Source of the DNA: Pseudobdellovibrionaceae bacterium | GTDB taxonomy: Bacteria; Bdellovibrionota; Bdellovibrionia; Bdellovibrionales; UBA1609 | Assembly (NCBI GenBank): GCA_020635075.1 | Contig: JACKAM010000001.1 | Span: 1 to 64,000 of the forward strand | DNA length: 64,000 bases | Direction: 5' to 3' | Part shown: in pieces, positions 42,901 to 51,040 of the stretch | How positions within the stretch are numbered: position 1 is the stretch's first letter | Layout: each line of letters begins with the position of its first letter | Position numbers and translations under genes: made by a program | The notes under the pieces: generated by a model | What the model saw: only the letters and a program-made list of their open reading frames with translations | What the model was told of the DNA's origin: nothing | Database searches by the model: none

Positions 42901-43166
42901 CCCACCTCATTGGGGTCGGCATTGGAGAGGTCAATTCCTGATTGGCTTTCCTGATAGAGAAGGCAGGTGCCACCGGGGTCCATGATCACGAAGCGGAACG
43001 TAGCCGATGCCGTGTTGTTGGGATTGCCGACATTGTCAAAAAGGCGCCCATCAAACGTGAAGCTCAACTCCACATCCGTTTGGGTGAAAGCTGTAACCGG
43101 ATAGCAAAATACGGCCACAAATAAAAGCCGACAGATGAAGCAACGCACAGATATTCCACGAATCAT
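39966..43166 (-). CDS. Large modular exported fibre, MAT-like adhesin
   Basis: The 1066-residue protein has a signal peptide (CRLLFVAVFCYPVTAFT), an N-terminal domain (FTFDGRLFDNVGNPNNTASATFRFVI) seen on Bdellovibrio exported fibres, then a long shaft of tail-fibre-like repeats: NITNLPAPSAGDQAVNKTYSDGK and variants of SGDTMTGPLNMSTN recur, and a unit of about 110 residues (from GTVTSV to NKTYVD) is tandemly duplicated. A module GNVGIGNASPSYKLDVSGTG follows, and the C-terminal 130 residues (RVNFDQMDYDIGG to FCSIDF) look like a C1q/TNF-type trimeric tip. This fits the mosaic adhesive trimer fibres that Bdellovibrio uses to bind prey. Start ATG 43166 after GAGGGA. Confidence 0.75.
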   Translation of the reverse strand: MIRGISVRCFICRLLFVAVFCYPVTAFTQTDVELSFTFDGRLFDNVGNPNNTASATFRFVIMDPGGTCLLYQESQSGIDLSNADPNEVGRFSLKVGSPIGSPKRSGPDPANAMGTIFSNLTSSSIPSIAPCASGYTPTSGASRLLRVYVDDGVSGEQQLSPDYVLSSVPSAFVAQTLQGIPPSQIIQFLGSVNQTNVEALTSRVGSLSALGDGISTAYVKSDGTNWAPAAAINMNGQNITNLPAPSAGDQAVNKTYSDGKFGGMDLNLAGLADGQSVRWNNAMTRWEVYTPSVATGTVTSVMTGTGLTGGPITTTGTINVDVGTGPNQIVQLSGSSELPAVSAVNLTNLNASNLASGTVDKDRLPATFNGFSVIGSGINMSSQSITNLATPVAPNDGANKTYVDTIASLLVQKSGDTMTGPLNMSTNTISGVAAPTNPDHAVNKAYSDGKLGGQNLFTTGVVDGQALRWSTGNSRWEPYTPSGGGGTVTSVGAGVGLTGGPITTSGVLNVNTGTGPNQIVQLNGSGELPGVSAPNLLNLNATNVTTGTLNKDRLPATLNGFSVTGSGINMGSQSITNLAAPVGGSDAANRSYVDLADSNRVLKTGDSMTGPLNMSTNNISGVATPTNPDHAANKGYVDTAIGSYVLKSGDSMSGPLNMGTNIISGVTTPTNPDHATNKSYVDALVGAIPSCSGAQKLQITGGPPYTWSCVTDNTSPTGLAGGDLSGTYPNPTVSRIQGRIVSTNIPSTDQVLKYNGAQWQPQSLPWLESGGDLYRSTGNVGIGNASPSYKLDVSGTGRFTGDLSTSSKLGVGGPPDALAPLKVTGSAVDLVQIQGTSTTAGINFRSSASGTGNQIYINNSNNYYIRTDGGIRMRIFDSDGTTEVEKLRVLGNADMNTTNRIINTADPVAPQDVATKNYVDNENKFIGARYMMSSNPNIPNGTWTRVNFDQMDYDIGGNVTTGAGWVFTAPKTGFYRVAVNLQFVDPIAAGSGADLKFFWANGTRQVSIAGRWGETISFYPVLTGSTTVRMNAGDTAYFEFLHDDPGSYQIDGANEYTFCSIDFAGP

Positions 43167-43270
43167 TTCGATTCCCTCGTGAGCCAACGGACCGGTTTCG
43201 CCAAATTCGCTCTTTGATCGCACACTATATTATCGGACCAAAGTCCGGCGAAATTGACCAAGTCCTGACA

Positions 43271-43289
43271 ACTTCTCCCATTGAGACGA
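43271..43289 (-). promoter_or_regulatory. Partial copy of the TGTCTCA palindrome upstream of the fibre gene
   Basis: On the minus strand TCGTCTCA-ATG-GGAGAAGT matches GTCTCA-N3-(T/G)GAGA. It lies about 105 bases upstream of the fibre start, inside the 193-base divergent region 43167-43359. The same region has a hairpin CGGAC-CAAA-GTCCG (43234-43247) next to an A/T-rich -10-like TATAGT on the minus strand. Tentative. Confidence 0.25.
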
Positions 43290-43359
43290 TTCAAAGCGAG
43301 AAGGTGAGGATTGTCGGTGGCTCCTGTACTTTTGGCGGGCAAATGCCGATAAGCAGGCG

Positions 43360-43986
43360 ATGAGGAATCTTGGATCAAAAAGGCATCAGTTTGATATTGA
43401 GCAGGGGAGCGGCAGGTTGCTCTCCTTTTTTCTGTGCCTTGTCATCTGGAGTTGCGAAGGAGGGGTGCCAGAGTTTTCTGATCTAAGTAGTGACAAGGTT
43501 CCCCAGCCGACGCTGGCTGGAAAAACCAAGTCCTCGATCACTCTCACCTCGCCCATGCAGTTGATTCCTATCAGCGGTGAGTGTGACAGCCGAGTCCAGG
43601 ATCTTGAGATCCGCATAGCCGACAAAACTAGCTGGACAAAGCCAGAAGACCTGTCGGCATCGGCTCCGGTGATCAACTGCAAGGATGGGAAAAGCTTCTC
43701 CCTGAGTCTCAAGAGCTTGACCGACTTGGCCTACTGGAATACCAGTTTCGAGTTCAGTTTCGATATCTATTTGCATTCGCTCACAAAGGGTGGCCCGAGC
43801 GGCGACACAATTGTGACGGTCCATTACAAAATTCCCGTGGGTACCAAACCACCTATTGGCAACCTGTCCTCAGGAACGCAAACATCTTCGTCGGCCAACT
43901 ACAAGGTTCAGGGGCGAGTGGGCTTTGGCCAATCCTCAACGGCAAGTAGTGCCTCTCACAAAATCGAAGGCAGCATTTCACGCTAA
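43360..43986 (+). CDS. Lipoprotein divergent from the fibre gene
   Basis: The 208-residue product has an N-terminal hydrophobic stretch ending in a lipobox-like CLVIWSC (LLSFFLCLVIWSC), then a beta-rich domain (SSITLTSPMQLIPISGECDSRVQDLEIRI region, two more cysteines) and a Ser/Thr/Gly-rich tail (GTQTSSSANYKVQGRVGFGQSSTASS) with repeated (A/S)xYK(V/I)xG-like elements. The n-region is long; the true start may be later than the ATG used, whose ribosome-binding site is weak. It is divergent from the fibre gene and could be an anchor or partner for it, which is only inference. Confidence 0.6.
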   Translation: MRNLGSKRHQFDIEQGSGRLLSFFLCLVIWSCEGGVPEFSDLSSDKVPQPTLAGKTKSSITLTSPMQLIPISGECDSRVQDLEIRIADKTSWTKPEDLSASAPVINCKDGKSFSLSLKSLTDLAYWNTSFEFSFDIYLHSLTKGGPSGDTIVTVHYKIPVGTKPPIGNLSSGTQTSSSANYKVQGRVGFGQSSTASSASHKIEGSISR

Positions 43987-44002
43987 TGACATAGTCGGCA
44001 GT

Positions 44003-44761
44003 TCAGTTTTGACCGGGAATTTCTTCAAGGAAGGCCAGACCCTGTTGTTGAACCTGGCGCCGCAGTCTCCAGATTTCGGGCAAGATCCATAGCGGGCCCG
44101 GAGAGGAGGCTGTTTTGTGGATGCGGGTGGAGACCCCAACTTCAGAGACACTCAGGCCTTTGAGTTTAAAATACAAAGGGAGCATGCGATCAAAGCCTTT
44201 TACTGGGAGAAAGTGGGACAGCCGACCTTTGCGCACCGCCCGAATGGGTGAACAGAAATCGCGTAGATCAAGGGAGAAAAATCGTCGCAAAAAGTAACGA
44301 GAAACCTGACTTGCCAGGCGGGAGCGCATTCCACCCTTGCGGGCACCGCAGATGAGATCCAACTCATTTGCGTGAAGTGCTTTTAGTAGATTGGGAATTT
44401 CAAAGGCGGGGAGTTGGCCGCTGGATCCTGGAAATAAGACAACCTCATAGCGAGCGGAGTCCGCACCCAAGCGAAGAGCCTCCGCTTGTGTCAGTCTCGG
44501 GTAGGGAGATGGCAAACTCAAAGCCTGAACATGAGGGTGGTGTTCTGCCAGCCGCGATGAGATCATAAAACTACGGTCCCGGGAGCCGACATCGACGTAG
44601 ACAATTTCAAAAGTCAGCCCGGCATTTTCCAGCTCCCGCGTGAGTTCTGTAAATGTGGGTAATATCGTGTTTTCCTCGTTATAAAGAGGAATGACGACTG
44701 AAACTGCTTCCACCAATGGTCTCCCTGAAGTCCCCAAAGATCTTGAGAAAAAGGATAACAT
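44003..44761 (-). CDS. Family 2 glycosyltransferase-like protein with degenerate active site
   Basis: The 252-residue protein keeps the GT-A frame (VSVVIPLYNEENTILPTF) but the usual VNDGS is VDVGS and the DXD-containing motif (normally DADGQ) reads FPGSSGQ, so the metal-binding aspartates are absent. This suggests a non-catalytic or regulatory relative, or an atypical mechanism. The C-terminal half (RFFSLDLRDFCSPIRAVRKGRL) still resembles polyprenyl-phosphate glycosyltransferases, but there are no membrane helices. Start uncertain: ATG 44761 is used; a TTG at 44806 is open. It lies 55 bases past the RND-fusion gene on the same strand and is likely co-transcribed. Confidence 0.7.
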   Translation of the reverse strand: MLSFFSRSLGTSGRPLVEAVSVVIPLYNEENTILPTFTELTRELENAGLTFEIVYVDVGSRDRSFMISSRLAEHHPHVQALSLPSPYPRLTQAEALRLGADSARYEVVLFPGSSGQLPAFEIPNLLKALHANELDLICGARKGGMRSRLASQVSRYFLRRFFSLDLRDFCSPIRAVRKGRLSHFLPVKGFDRMLPLYFKLKGLSVSEVGVSTRIHKTASSPGPLWILPEIWRLRRQVQQQGLAFLEEIPGQN

Positions 44762-44816
44762 CGACAATCCCAGGGTCCAACTGGACCTCCCGGGATTTCG
44801 GACCAACGGCGGATAA

Positions 44817-47800
44817 TCAATTTTTTGCTTCGAGAGCAGACAGAGAGACCTCAGAGTCCTCTAGTTTTTTAGTGGATAAGCCCGTCATGGTGAGTTCGGT
44901 CGTGGTATTGGTCTGCAGGTTTTCCACCCTCATTTGCCGAGCTCGCCAAAACCTCTTGTGGACGGCTTTGTAGTTGCCAAACTTTATCACCTTTAGAGGT
45001 TTGCCATCTTTATCGTAGTACTCACTTTTGACAATGCGGAAGTGCTTCAGATTAATCCAGGTCTTGATCTTGCTGTACGAACTCTCGGCATCTTTTTTGG
45101 CATCACTGATAATCACAACTTCCTGTCCCTCAGGCTTATTTTGATACCCTGAGATCTTGTTGTTAAAGGCCTTGTAGGTGGAGAAGCGGAAATCCTCATA
45201 GTTTAAATCAGAATCCAAAAATCGACTGGATGTGCTGGATCCGGTGATTCTTCGTGATCGCCCAGCGGATGGAAGGTAAAGCCACTGGCTTTCTTCGTCA
45301 CCCTCTTGAACTGTGAGTACGCTGACGCCTCTGAGATCGCTGGGCGCCAGCAATCGGACGAGGGCCTTTTGGTTCTGGGACGAATTCTTACGTTTTATCT
45401 GCAAGGTTCTCTCTTTGTTCGAGCCATCAGCCTCATGAATCTTCATTTTGAGGGTGACAAACTCATTGGGAGCCGACAGTCGTTGTTCCACTTTGCCGAG
45501 AATTTGTTCAGCTGTAAGCTGGTTAGTGGCGTCGACAGAATTGGAGAGAGCGAGACCAATCATTGTGATGAGTGCCAGTGCGGCAGCTTTTTTCATCATA
45601 GAAGGTGCCTCCTTCACAAACAAGGGGATCACGGTCGCCAAGGGGCGGTCTGGTTTTGAACCTGATCCGAGTAATCTTGGAAATAACCCCAGTACTGTCG
45701 GTAAGAGTACCAGATCGCCAATGAGCCCGGCAATAAGAGAGAGGATCATAAACAGTCCAAAGGTCTGATTAATACTGAAATAAGAAAACAAAAACACAGA
45801 GAAGCCGGCAAACAAAGAGAGGCTTGAAGCCAGGCAAGGGCTGAGTTCTCGGGCAAGAGTGGTGGCGATAGGAAGGTGGCCTTTGGATTTCAACCGATGT
45901 TTGAGTCTCTCAAGGATGTAAACCGTATTATCAAAGGCAATACCTAAAGAGATGGCAAAAATCAGTGCAATTCCTGGTTTGATGGGGGTTTGGGTGATTG
46001 AGAGCGCTCCGGCAATGATCGCACCGGGCACCAAGTTTGGGATAACTGCCACCAAGGCCCAACGAACCGAGCGAAAGATGACACAGAGAAGAACAAAAAT
46101 CCAAAATAAGGCCTGGAAGAAGCCATACATGAGGGTTTGACTGAGCTGCTGTCCAACTTCCGGAACGGTGGCAGCCCACCCACCCTTTTGCGTGATCACC
46201 CCCGGGAACTCGCCTTCAATGTCGCCGGCCAGCTGATGAACAAGTTGGGTCATGTCGGATGCTGGCAGGTCGGCCAGGCGAAGACTGATGCGGGTGAACT
46301 CTCCCGAGCTGGTCAATGACTGCCTTAGTGGGTTGTTTCGATCCATTCCGTAAAGGAAGTGAATTTCCGCAACGGCCTTTGAATCTGATGGCAAATGGCC
46401 CTGACCATTGCCGGCACGAATCCAATCGGCCAAGCTGAGAGCACTTAGGACTTCGGGTTTTGCTCGCCAGCGCTCAGTGAGTTGATGAAGCTTTTGTAGG
46501 GTTTCTGGGTTCAGCCAAAATTTTTCCGATCCCTTAGGAGCTTGAACGGAGAATTCGAGGGGGATCACTCCTCCCAATTTGGCGCTGATAAATTCGGTTG
46601 AAGTTCGCGCCGGTTGGCCAGATGGCAAATCGTCAAAAAGACGTGCTCCCCAGTTCATGCTGTTGCCGTTGAGGCCTATAAGCAGGCAGGCGGACAACAC
46701 GGTGACGAAGAGGATTTCGCGATGCTGAAGAATTCGCCTGGCAAAGAAAAGGCGCAGAGGTCGCCAGTCGCGAGTGATGAGGCAGGGTAGGCGGGAAAGT
46801 CCAACAGCCAAAACAAGCTGGGTGACCACGCAGCTCATAAGCACAGCAGTGGCAACGCTTAGGCCATACTCGCGGATGAGCTCGCTATCATTAAATAAGA
46901 GGGTAGCAAAGCCCACCGCTGTGGTGATCGCAGTTAGTAAATGAGGGAGGGCCAATTCACGCAGAACCCTGAACACCATGGAAAAGTGAAGGTGGCCGCC
47001 TTTGGATTCCTCATTGAGGCGGACGAAGGTGTGGGTGGAAACCGCTACTGCGGTTACCGTAATAAGTACCGGAACGGTCGTGGACAACACAGTGAAGGTC
47101 AATCCCATCGCGGCCATGAAACCCAGGCCAAACAAATTGGCGAGAGCCACGGATAAGAGGGCGACCACCAGGGCCCAGGGGCTCTTCACTACAAAAGCCA
47201 AAACAGCGAGAGCAGCCAGCAAAGACAGAACCAGAAATCGCTGGATCTCGCTCATTAACAATTTGTTCATTTCTGTTTTTATCGCCGGGCCGCCTCCAAC
47301 TTGGATTCGCGCCGTCGAAAAGTAGTGGTGCGCGGTTTGATAGAGTTTTTGGTGCAAAGCTTCGTGATCAGAAGAGGACAGGTCCAGTCGGGGGTAGACC
47401 GCAACGAGGGTGTGCTTGTGATCAAGTGACAACACCTGGGGTATCAACAGGCTCCAGGGCAGGCGATCCTGTCGAAACTGCCCCTGCTTTTGAATTTCCA
47501 GTAGGGTTCCAGTGCCAAAGGAGTGTTCATCACTCACTGCTAGACGAATATTGGACAGGCTGGTCACCTTGTCCACTTCACTGGTGCCATGGAGACTCCT
47601 AGTCAGTTCTTGGAGTCGCTCCATCCAGGCGGGCGTTAACCAGGAAGCACGGGAGTCAGGTGGTAAACTGAGGGTGAGCAAGTAAGGTGAGGAGGCCTCG
47701 AGGTTGAAAGTCTTTTGGATACTCAGGTCTTGTTTCAAAAGGGGATGGTCTGCGGGTAAAAACTGATCAAATGAATAATGGGTGCGGAGATTTTCCAGTT

Positions 47801-47906
47801 GGAGCGCAGCGAGAATCGTGAGCAAAGTGAACAACACGATGACACCAACAGAAAACTTCCTGCCATTTTTTTCAAATTTCTCTAACTTTGCAAAAATACT
47901 ATTCAC
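44817..47906 (-). CDS. RND-superfamily exporter fused to a LolA-like lipoprotein-sorting domain
   Basis: Residues 1-769 form an MMPL/RND transporter: 12 membrane helices in two halves, each with a large periplasmic loop, and conserved stretches such as VSTHTFVRLNEE and GIAFDNTVYILERL. Residues 770-1029 form an outer-membrane lipoprotein-sorting-like domain (LolA/LolB fold, COG2834 type) with its own signal-peptide-like start MMKKAAALALITMIGLALS and body features QWLYLPSAGRSRRI and FLDSDLNYEDF. These are usually two adjacent genes. A GGAGG site lies 8 bases before the internal ATG at 45599, so a separate LolA-like product may also be made. The first start is a GTG with a weak site. Confidence 0.85.
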   Translation of the reverse strand: MNSIFAKLEKFEKNGRKFSVGVIVLFTLLTILAALQLENLRTHYSFDQFLPADHPLLKQDLSIQKTFNLEASSPYLLTLSLPPDSRASWLTPAWMERLQELTRSLHGTSEVDKVTSLSNIRLAVSDEHSFGTGTLLEIQKQGQFRQDRLPWSLLIPQVLSLDHKHTLVAVYPRLDLSSSDHEALHQKLYQTAHHYFSTARIQVGGGPAIKTEMNKLLMSEIQRFLVLSLLAALAVLAFVVKSPWALVVALLSVALANLFGLGFMAAMGLTFTVLSTTVPVLITVTAVAVSTHTFVRLNEESKGGHLHFSMVFRVLRELALPHLLTAITTAVGFATLLFNDSELIREYGLSVATAVLMSCVVTQLVLAVGLSRLPCLITRDWRPLRLFFARRILQHREILFVTVLSACLLIGLNGNSMNWGARLFDDLPSGQPARTSTEFISAKLGGVIPLEFSVQAPKGSEKFWLNPETLQKLHQLTERWRAKPEVLSALSLADWIRAGNGQGHLPSDSKAVAEIHFLYGMDRNNPLRQSLTSSGEFTRISLRLADLPASDMTQLVHQLAGDIEGEFPGVITQKGGWAATVPEVGQQLSQTLMYGFFQALFWIFVLLCVIFRSVRWALVAVIPNLVPGAIIAGALSITQTPIKPGIALIFAISLGIAFDNTVYILERLKHRLKSKGHLPIATTLARELSPCLASSLSLFAGFSVFLFSYFSINQTFGLFMILSLIAGLIGDLVLLPTVLGLFPRLLGSGSKPDRPLATVIPLFVKEAPSMMKKAAALALITMIGLALSNSVDATNQLTAEQILGKVEQRLSAPNEFVTLKMKIHEADGSNKERTLQIKRKNSSQNQKALVRLLAPSDLRGVSVLTVQEGDEESQWLYLPSAGRSRRITGSSTSSRFLDSDLNYEDFRFSTYKAFNNKISGYQNKPEGQEVVIISDAKKDAESSYSKIKTWINLKHFRIVKSEYYDKDGKPLKVIKFGNYKAVHKRFWRARQMRVENLQTNTTTELTMTGLSTKKLEDSEVSLSALEAKN

Positions 47907-48021
47907 ATTTTACCCGTTCTTCGTGTGCCCCCGACTGAAAGAACGGCATAAACGCGCAAAACTTGAGTCGCACAGAAATTTTCCGATGAACCATCTGGGA
48001 TTCGGGAAACGGAATGAGGTA

Positions 48022-49539
48022 ATGTTTTCGGCAACTCTTCAAAAAATACTCCTGTGTGCTCTGGCAGTGAACCTTTTTACTTTTGCTGAACGGGCGGGGG
48101 CACAGATTGAAGTTCAGAGCGAGTTCAGCTTTCAGTTGGGCAACCAGGAATACGAACAGATTTTGACCAGTGGACTGGGAGAGATCAACGAATCTTGGGA
48201 GATTCCTGTGCCGGATTTTACCATTGGTCAACCCTACGCAACTTCGGTCAAGGGCATTAAGGCGCTGGTAAAAAGTCAGGTCAACGGAGTCAGCCATCAC
48301 GGGCCAGAGGTTGGATTGCGCTTGGAAATTCCGGAGATGAATTTTCAGATTGACCGGGTGGAAACTTCTCAGCTTATTGAACAGGTGATCAATGGTGTTC
48401 GCGTGCGGGTTCACATTCAAGGCTCTTGCGAGGGGATCTCAGCAAAACTTATTGACGACAAGGTGCAAGCTGATTTGCGACTCAGCCGAGTCATCCAGCC
48501 GAGTAAACTGCATTGGAATCTGGAGGATTTGTTCATCACCAACCAAAACTGGCGCTTTGAATTGTCGATCGCTAGATGTCATGCGCCCCAAGGTTACGAG
48601 GCAATCCTTAAAGATGAAATTCAAAGGTATTTGGAACAGACAGCCTTGTGGCAGGGGACGGTGCAAGGTCTGATTCAGGAAAAGGTGGACCAGTGGTCAG
48701 CTCAGGTTTCCAGCCAGTTGCTGATGGCCGCTCCCATTGATTTGGGTTTTACGAACTTTAAGATGATCATGGTTCCAGAGTCTCTTGACGAAAATGCCCG
48801 TCGGGATCTGATCATTCGTGGTCACATTCATGGTCATTTTCCCAACAGTCGCGCCCCAGCCCAAGTTTTGAAGGTTGAGTTCGATCAGGGCGACGGTGGG
48901 CTGGATGGTTCAGAGGGAACGGCATTGGCCGTTCCACCGCGATTGATCGCGAACCTTCTTGGGGCGTTTAGTGCCAACGGTGAACTCTATCGCACCATTC
49001 GCTTTCAGGAAGTGGAAGGATTGCGGGATCTAATGCGCTCCCGGTGGTACCAGTTTTTCCTCTGGCCCGACCTGATGAACTACTCCAAAAAGACCAACTT
49101 TGCGCTGCAGATTTTTGGCCGCCAGGCTCCCCATGTTTCTGAAGTCTCCAGCTTGGACGGAGTGCTGAGGGGAACCTTTTATTGGCCCATGTCAGCGAAG
49201 ATGTTTTTGCCCTGGAAGGGGAATTTTGTTTCCTATATGGATTTTCAGACGGACTTCAGAGCCTTGCCCGAAATGGAAGTCAAAAGCGATGGGATTCATG
49301 TCAGGTTTCCTCACCCCTCTATGACTTTGGAATACCAGTGGGATCAGAACTATTTGTCCCAATTCTACCCCTGGACTCATTTTGCCCATAAGAGCATCGG
49401 CAGTCGCATCAAGGATGTGGTTGAAGAAGTGGACTGGATTCTGCCACTTCCTCAGCTCAAGGTGAAAGAGAAGCTGGTACTAAAAGCCAAGCGCTTTCAT
49501 TACAACGCCAGTTCCCTACAGATTATTTTTCAGAAATAG
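48022..49539 (+). CDS. Exported protein of unknown function, 505 residues
   Basis: The product has a signal peptide (ILLCALAVNLFTFAERAGAQ) and a long beta-rich mature part with repeated amphipathic strands (GVRVRVHIQGSC, GLRLEIPEMNFQIDRV, LKVKEKLVLKAKRFHYN). The ordering of strands and the alternating structure recall lipid-binding BPI/TULIP-like or AsmA-like repeat proteins, but this is only a shape impression. It is divergent from the RND/LolA fusion (start-to-start 115 bases) and convergent with the barrel gene (10-base overlap), so it may belong to the same envelope pathway. The start is ATG 48022; ATG 47986 is possible. Confidence 0.7.
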   Translation: MFSATLQKILLCALAVNLFTFAERAGAQIEVQSEFSFQLGNQEYEQILTSGLGEINESWEIPVPDFTIGQPYATSVKGIKALVKSQVNGVSHHGPEVGLRLEIPEMNFQIDRVETSQLIEQVINGVRVRVHIQGSCEGISAKLIDDKVQADLRLSRVIQPSKLHWNLEDLFITNQNWRFELSIARCHAPQGYEAILKDEIQRYLEQTALWQGTVQGLIQEKVDQWSAQVSSQLLMAAPIDLGFTNFKMIMVPESLDENARRDLIIRGHIHGHFPNSRAPAQVLKVEFDQGDGGLDGSEGTALAVPPRLIANLLGAFSANGELYRTIRFQEVEGLRDLMRSRWYQFFLWPDLMNYSKKTNFALQIFGRQAPHVSEVSSLDGVLRGTFYWPMSAKMFLPWKGNFVSYMDFQTDFRALPEMEVKSDGIHVRFPHPSMTLEYQWDQNYLSQFYPWTHFAHKSIGSRIKDVVEEVDWILPLPQLKVKEKLVLKAKRFHYNASSLQIIFQK

Positions 49540-50858
49540 GTTTGAACCGTAATTTGATATGCATCGTTTTTTCGATAGGTGCCGAGGAGGCTTTCCTTGT
49601 CTCCATCCAGCCAGCTACCAGAGAGTTGAATCTTAAACCTGTCCCAAAAGGTGTCTTCCCATATTAGACTCAGATAACTCCCGCTTGCGGGAGGGCTGTA
49701 AAGACTGCGCAAGGTGAGGGACTGTTGTTCAGAAAAACCCAGGCGGTAGCCGAGTACCCATGCTTCGTCAAAGATTCGCGCCGACGACGAGGCCAGGTTG
49801 TCGGCCTGCTGGGCGTGTTCGCCCTGGTGGTACTGGAGAAGAGCTGTCCAGGCGGTTGAGCCAATGGACCCACTGCGCTCAACATTCACTCCACCTTCCC
49901 AGGCCCACTGATCAACCCCCGATTCCTCGGTGAGGGCGTGATGGTAGGCGGCTTCAACTCGGGCAATCCACTCCTCTCCCGCGTAGACGGCTGTCAGTCC
50001 CGAAGTTCTTTGACGATAATAATAGGGTTCTAGGGAAACATCACTTTGGGCGCGGTACACAGGTTCGGGACCAATCACGACAGGAACTAGATCCACCACC
50101 GGCCGCAGCAAGGGGACCGGGTTCACCCCCTCAAAGTGGGAAACACTGAGGTCCCAGTCCAGTGAGCGCCACTTTAGGCGCAAACCGGCATTCCCCTGCA
50201 GAGCTCTCTGGCTCACTATGGAAGGTAGATAATGGTAGCGGATGTCCTTGGGAAGTAGGATGGTGCCAAAGGCGGTGTCGAGTTGCTGCAAAAATTCCCG
50301 TGGTAACCAGGGGCTGTCCTCCGCCGGAAAATGGGACCGCCTTTGCTGAGGGATAAATAGGACCTCTGTTTGCCAGTTTCCTTTTTCAAATAATAATTGC
50401 GCTGACCCGGCACCCAATTTCTGCGGGTTCAGCGGATTGTGATAGATGGACGGGTTGATGCGATCCAAGGGGCGAAAGCCCTCTAAGACACCCCAGTCAT
50501 AAACCTGGCTACCAAGACGAAGCCGCCACAGAGCCTGACGGTACTCCAGGTAGGTGTTCGGCAAATCGAAGAGCAGTCTCTCTCTGGGGAATTCGCTCTG
50601 CCCTTGATATTTGCCGTAGAATTCGTAGGAGAAACTCCAGCGTTTTTTCTGCAAAGTCCCATCCGCCTTGAATTCATAGATGTGCTCGCTCTTGGTGATC
50701 GTCGGCATGTCCAGCTCTGGATAGGCCGTGCCGGTGATGGAAAAGTCCAGGTGGGGGAGAGGGCCCTGGGCCAGGATCGGGAGTGATGAAAGGAGAAAAA
50801 GCGCGATGAAACAAATGCGATTCAGAGAGGAAACCCCGGTTGTTCGATTCAGGCCCAA
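49530..50858 (-). CDS. Outer-membrane beta-barrel protein (DUF1302-like)
   Basis: This 442-residue protein has a signal peptide (ICFIALFLLSSLPILAQG) and a barrel-type mature chain: alternating strands rich in Tyr/Trp, such as RWSFSYEFYGKYQG, LRLGSQVYDWGVLEGFRPLDRINP and a last strand ending in TVQTYF (terminal Phe). The WG...NP pattern is like that of DUF1302-type barrels, which in other bacteria neighbour RND exporters and LolA-like proteins, as here. The start is uncertain: TTG 50858 has AGAGG 7 bases upstream; ATG 50927 would give a long N-region. It could be the outer-membrane exit of the RND/LolA pathway (inference). Confidence 0.72.
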   Translation of the reverse strand: MGLNRTTGVSSLNRICFIALFLLSSLPILAQGPLPHLDFSITGTAYPELDMPTITKSEHIYEFKADGTLQKKRWSFSYEFYGKYQGQSEFPRERLLFDLPNTYLEYRQALWRLRLGSQVYDWGVLEGFRPLDRINPSIYHNPLNPQKLGAGSAQLLFEKGNWQTEVLFIPQQRRSHFPAEDSPWLPREFLQQLDTAFGTILLPKDIRYHYLPSIVSQRALQGNAGLRLKWRSLDWDLSVSHFEGVNPVPLLRPVVDLVPVVIGPEPVYRAQSDVSLEPYYYRQRTSGLTAVYAGEEWIARVEAAYHHALTEESGVDQWAWEGGVNVERSGSIGSTAWTALLQYHQGEHAQQADNLASSSARIFDEAWVLGYRLGFSEQQSLTLRSLYSPPASGSYLSLIWEDTFWDRFKIQLSGSWLDGDKESLLGTYRKNDAYQITVQTYF

Positions 50859-51040
50859 GTTTATTCCTCTCTCAGAACAGGGACAAGTGCAGGGCTCATT
50901 CCCGCCCAAAATGTCACCGGTGCCCATAATTTCCCCAGCATAGCCTCGGAGCCATCTTGCAACTAATTGAAAATACTTAATAAATTAGCCCGTCGAGGGG
51001 CCGTTATTTTGCACAATTGGGCACTCGAAGAGGAGTGAAC

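Noticed and set aside
39966..43166. Prophage tail-fibre gene
   Set aside because: The repeats look phage-like, but the protein has a signal peptide and no phage structural, lysis or integrase genes are nearby.
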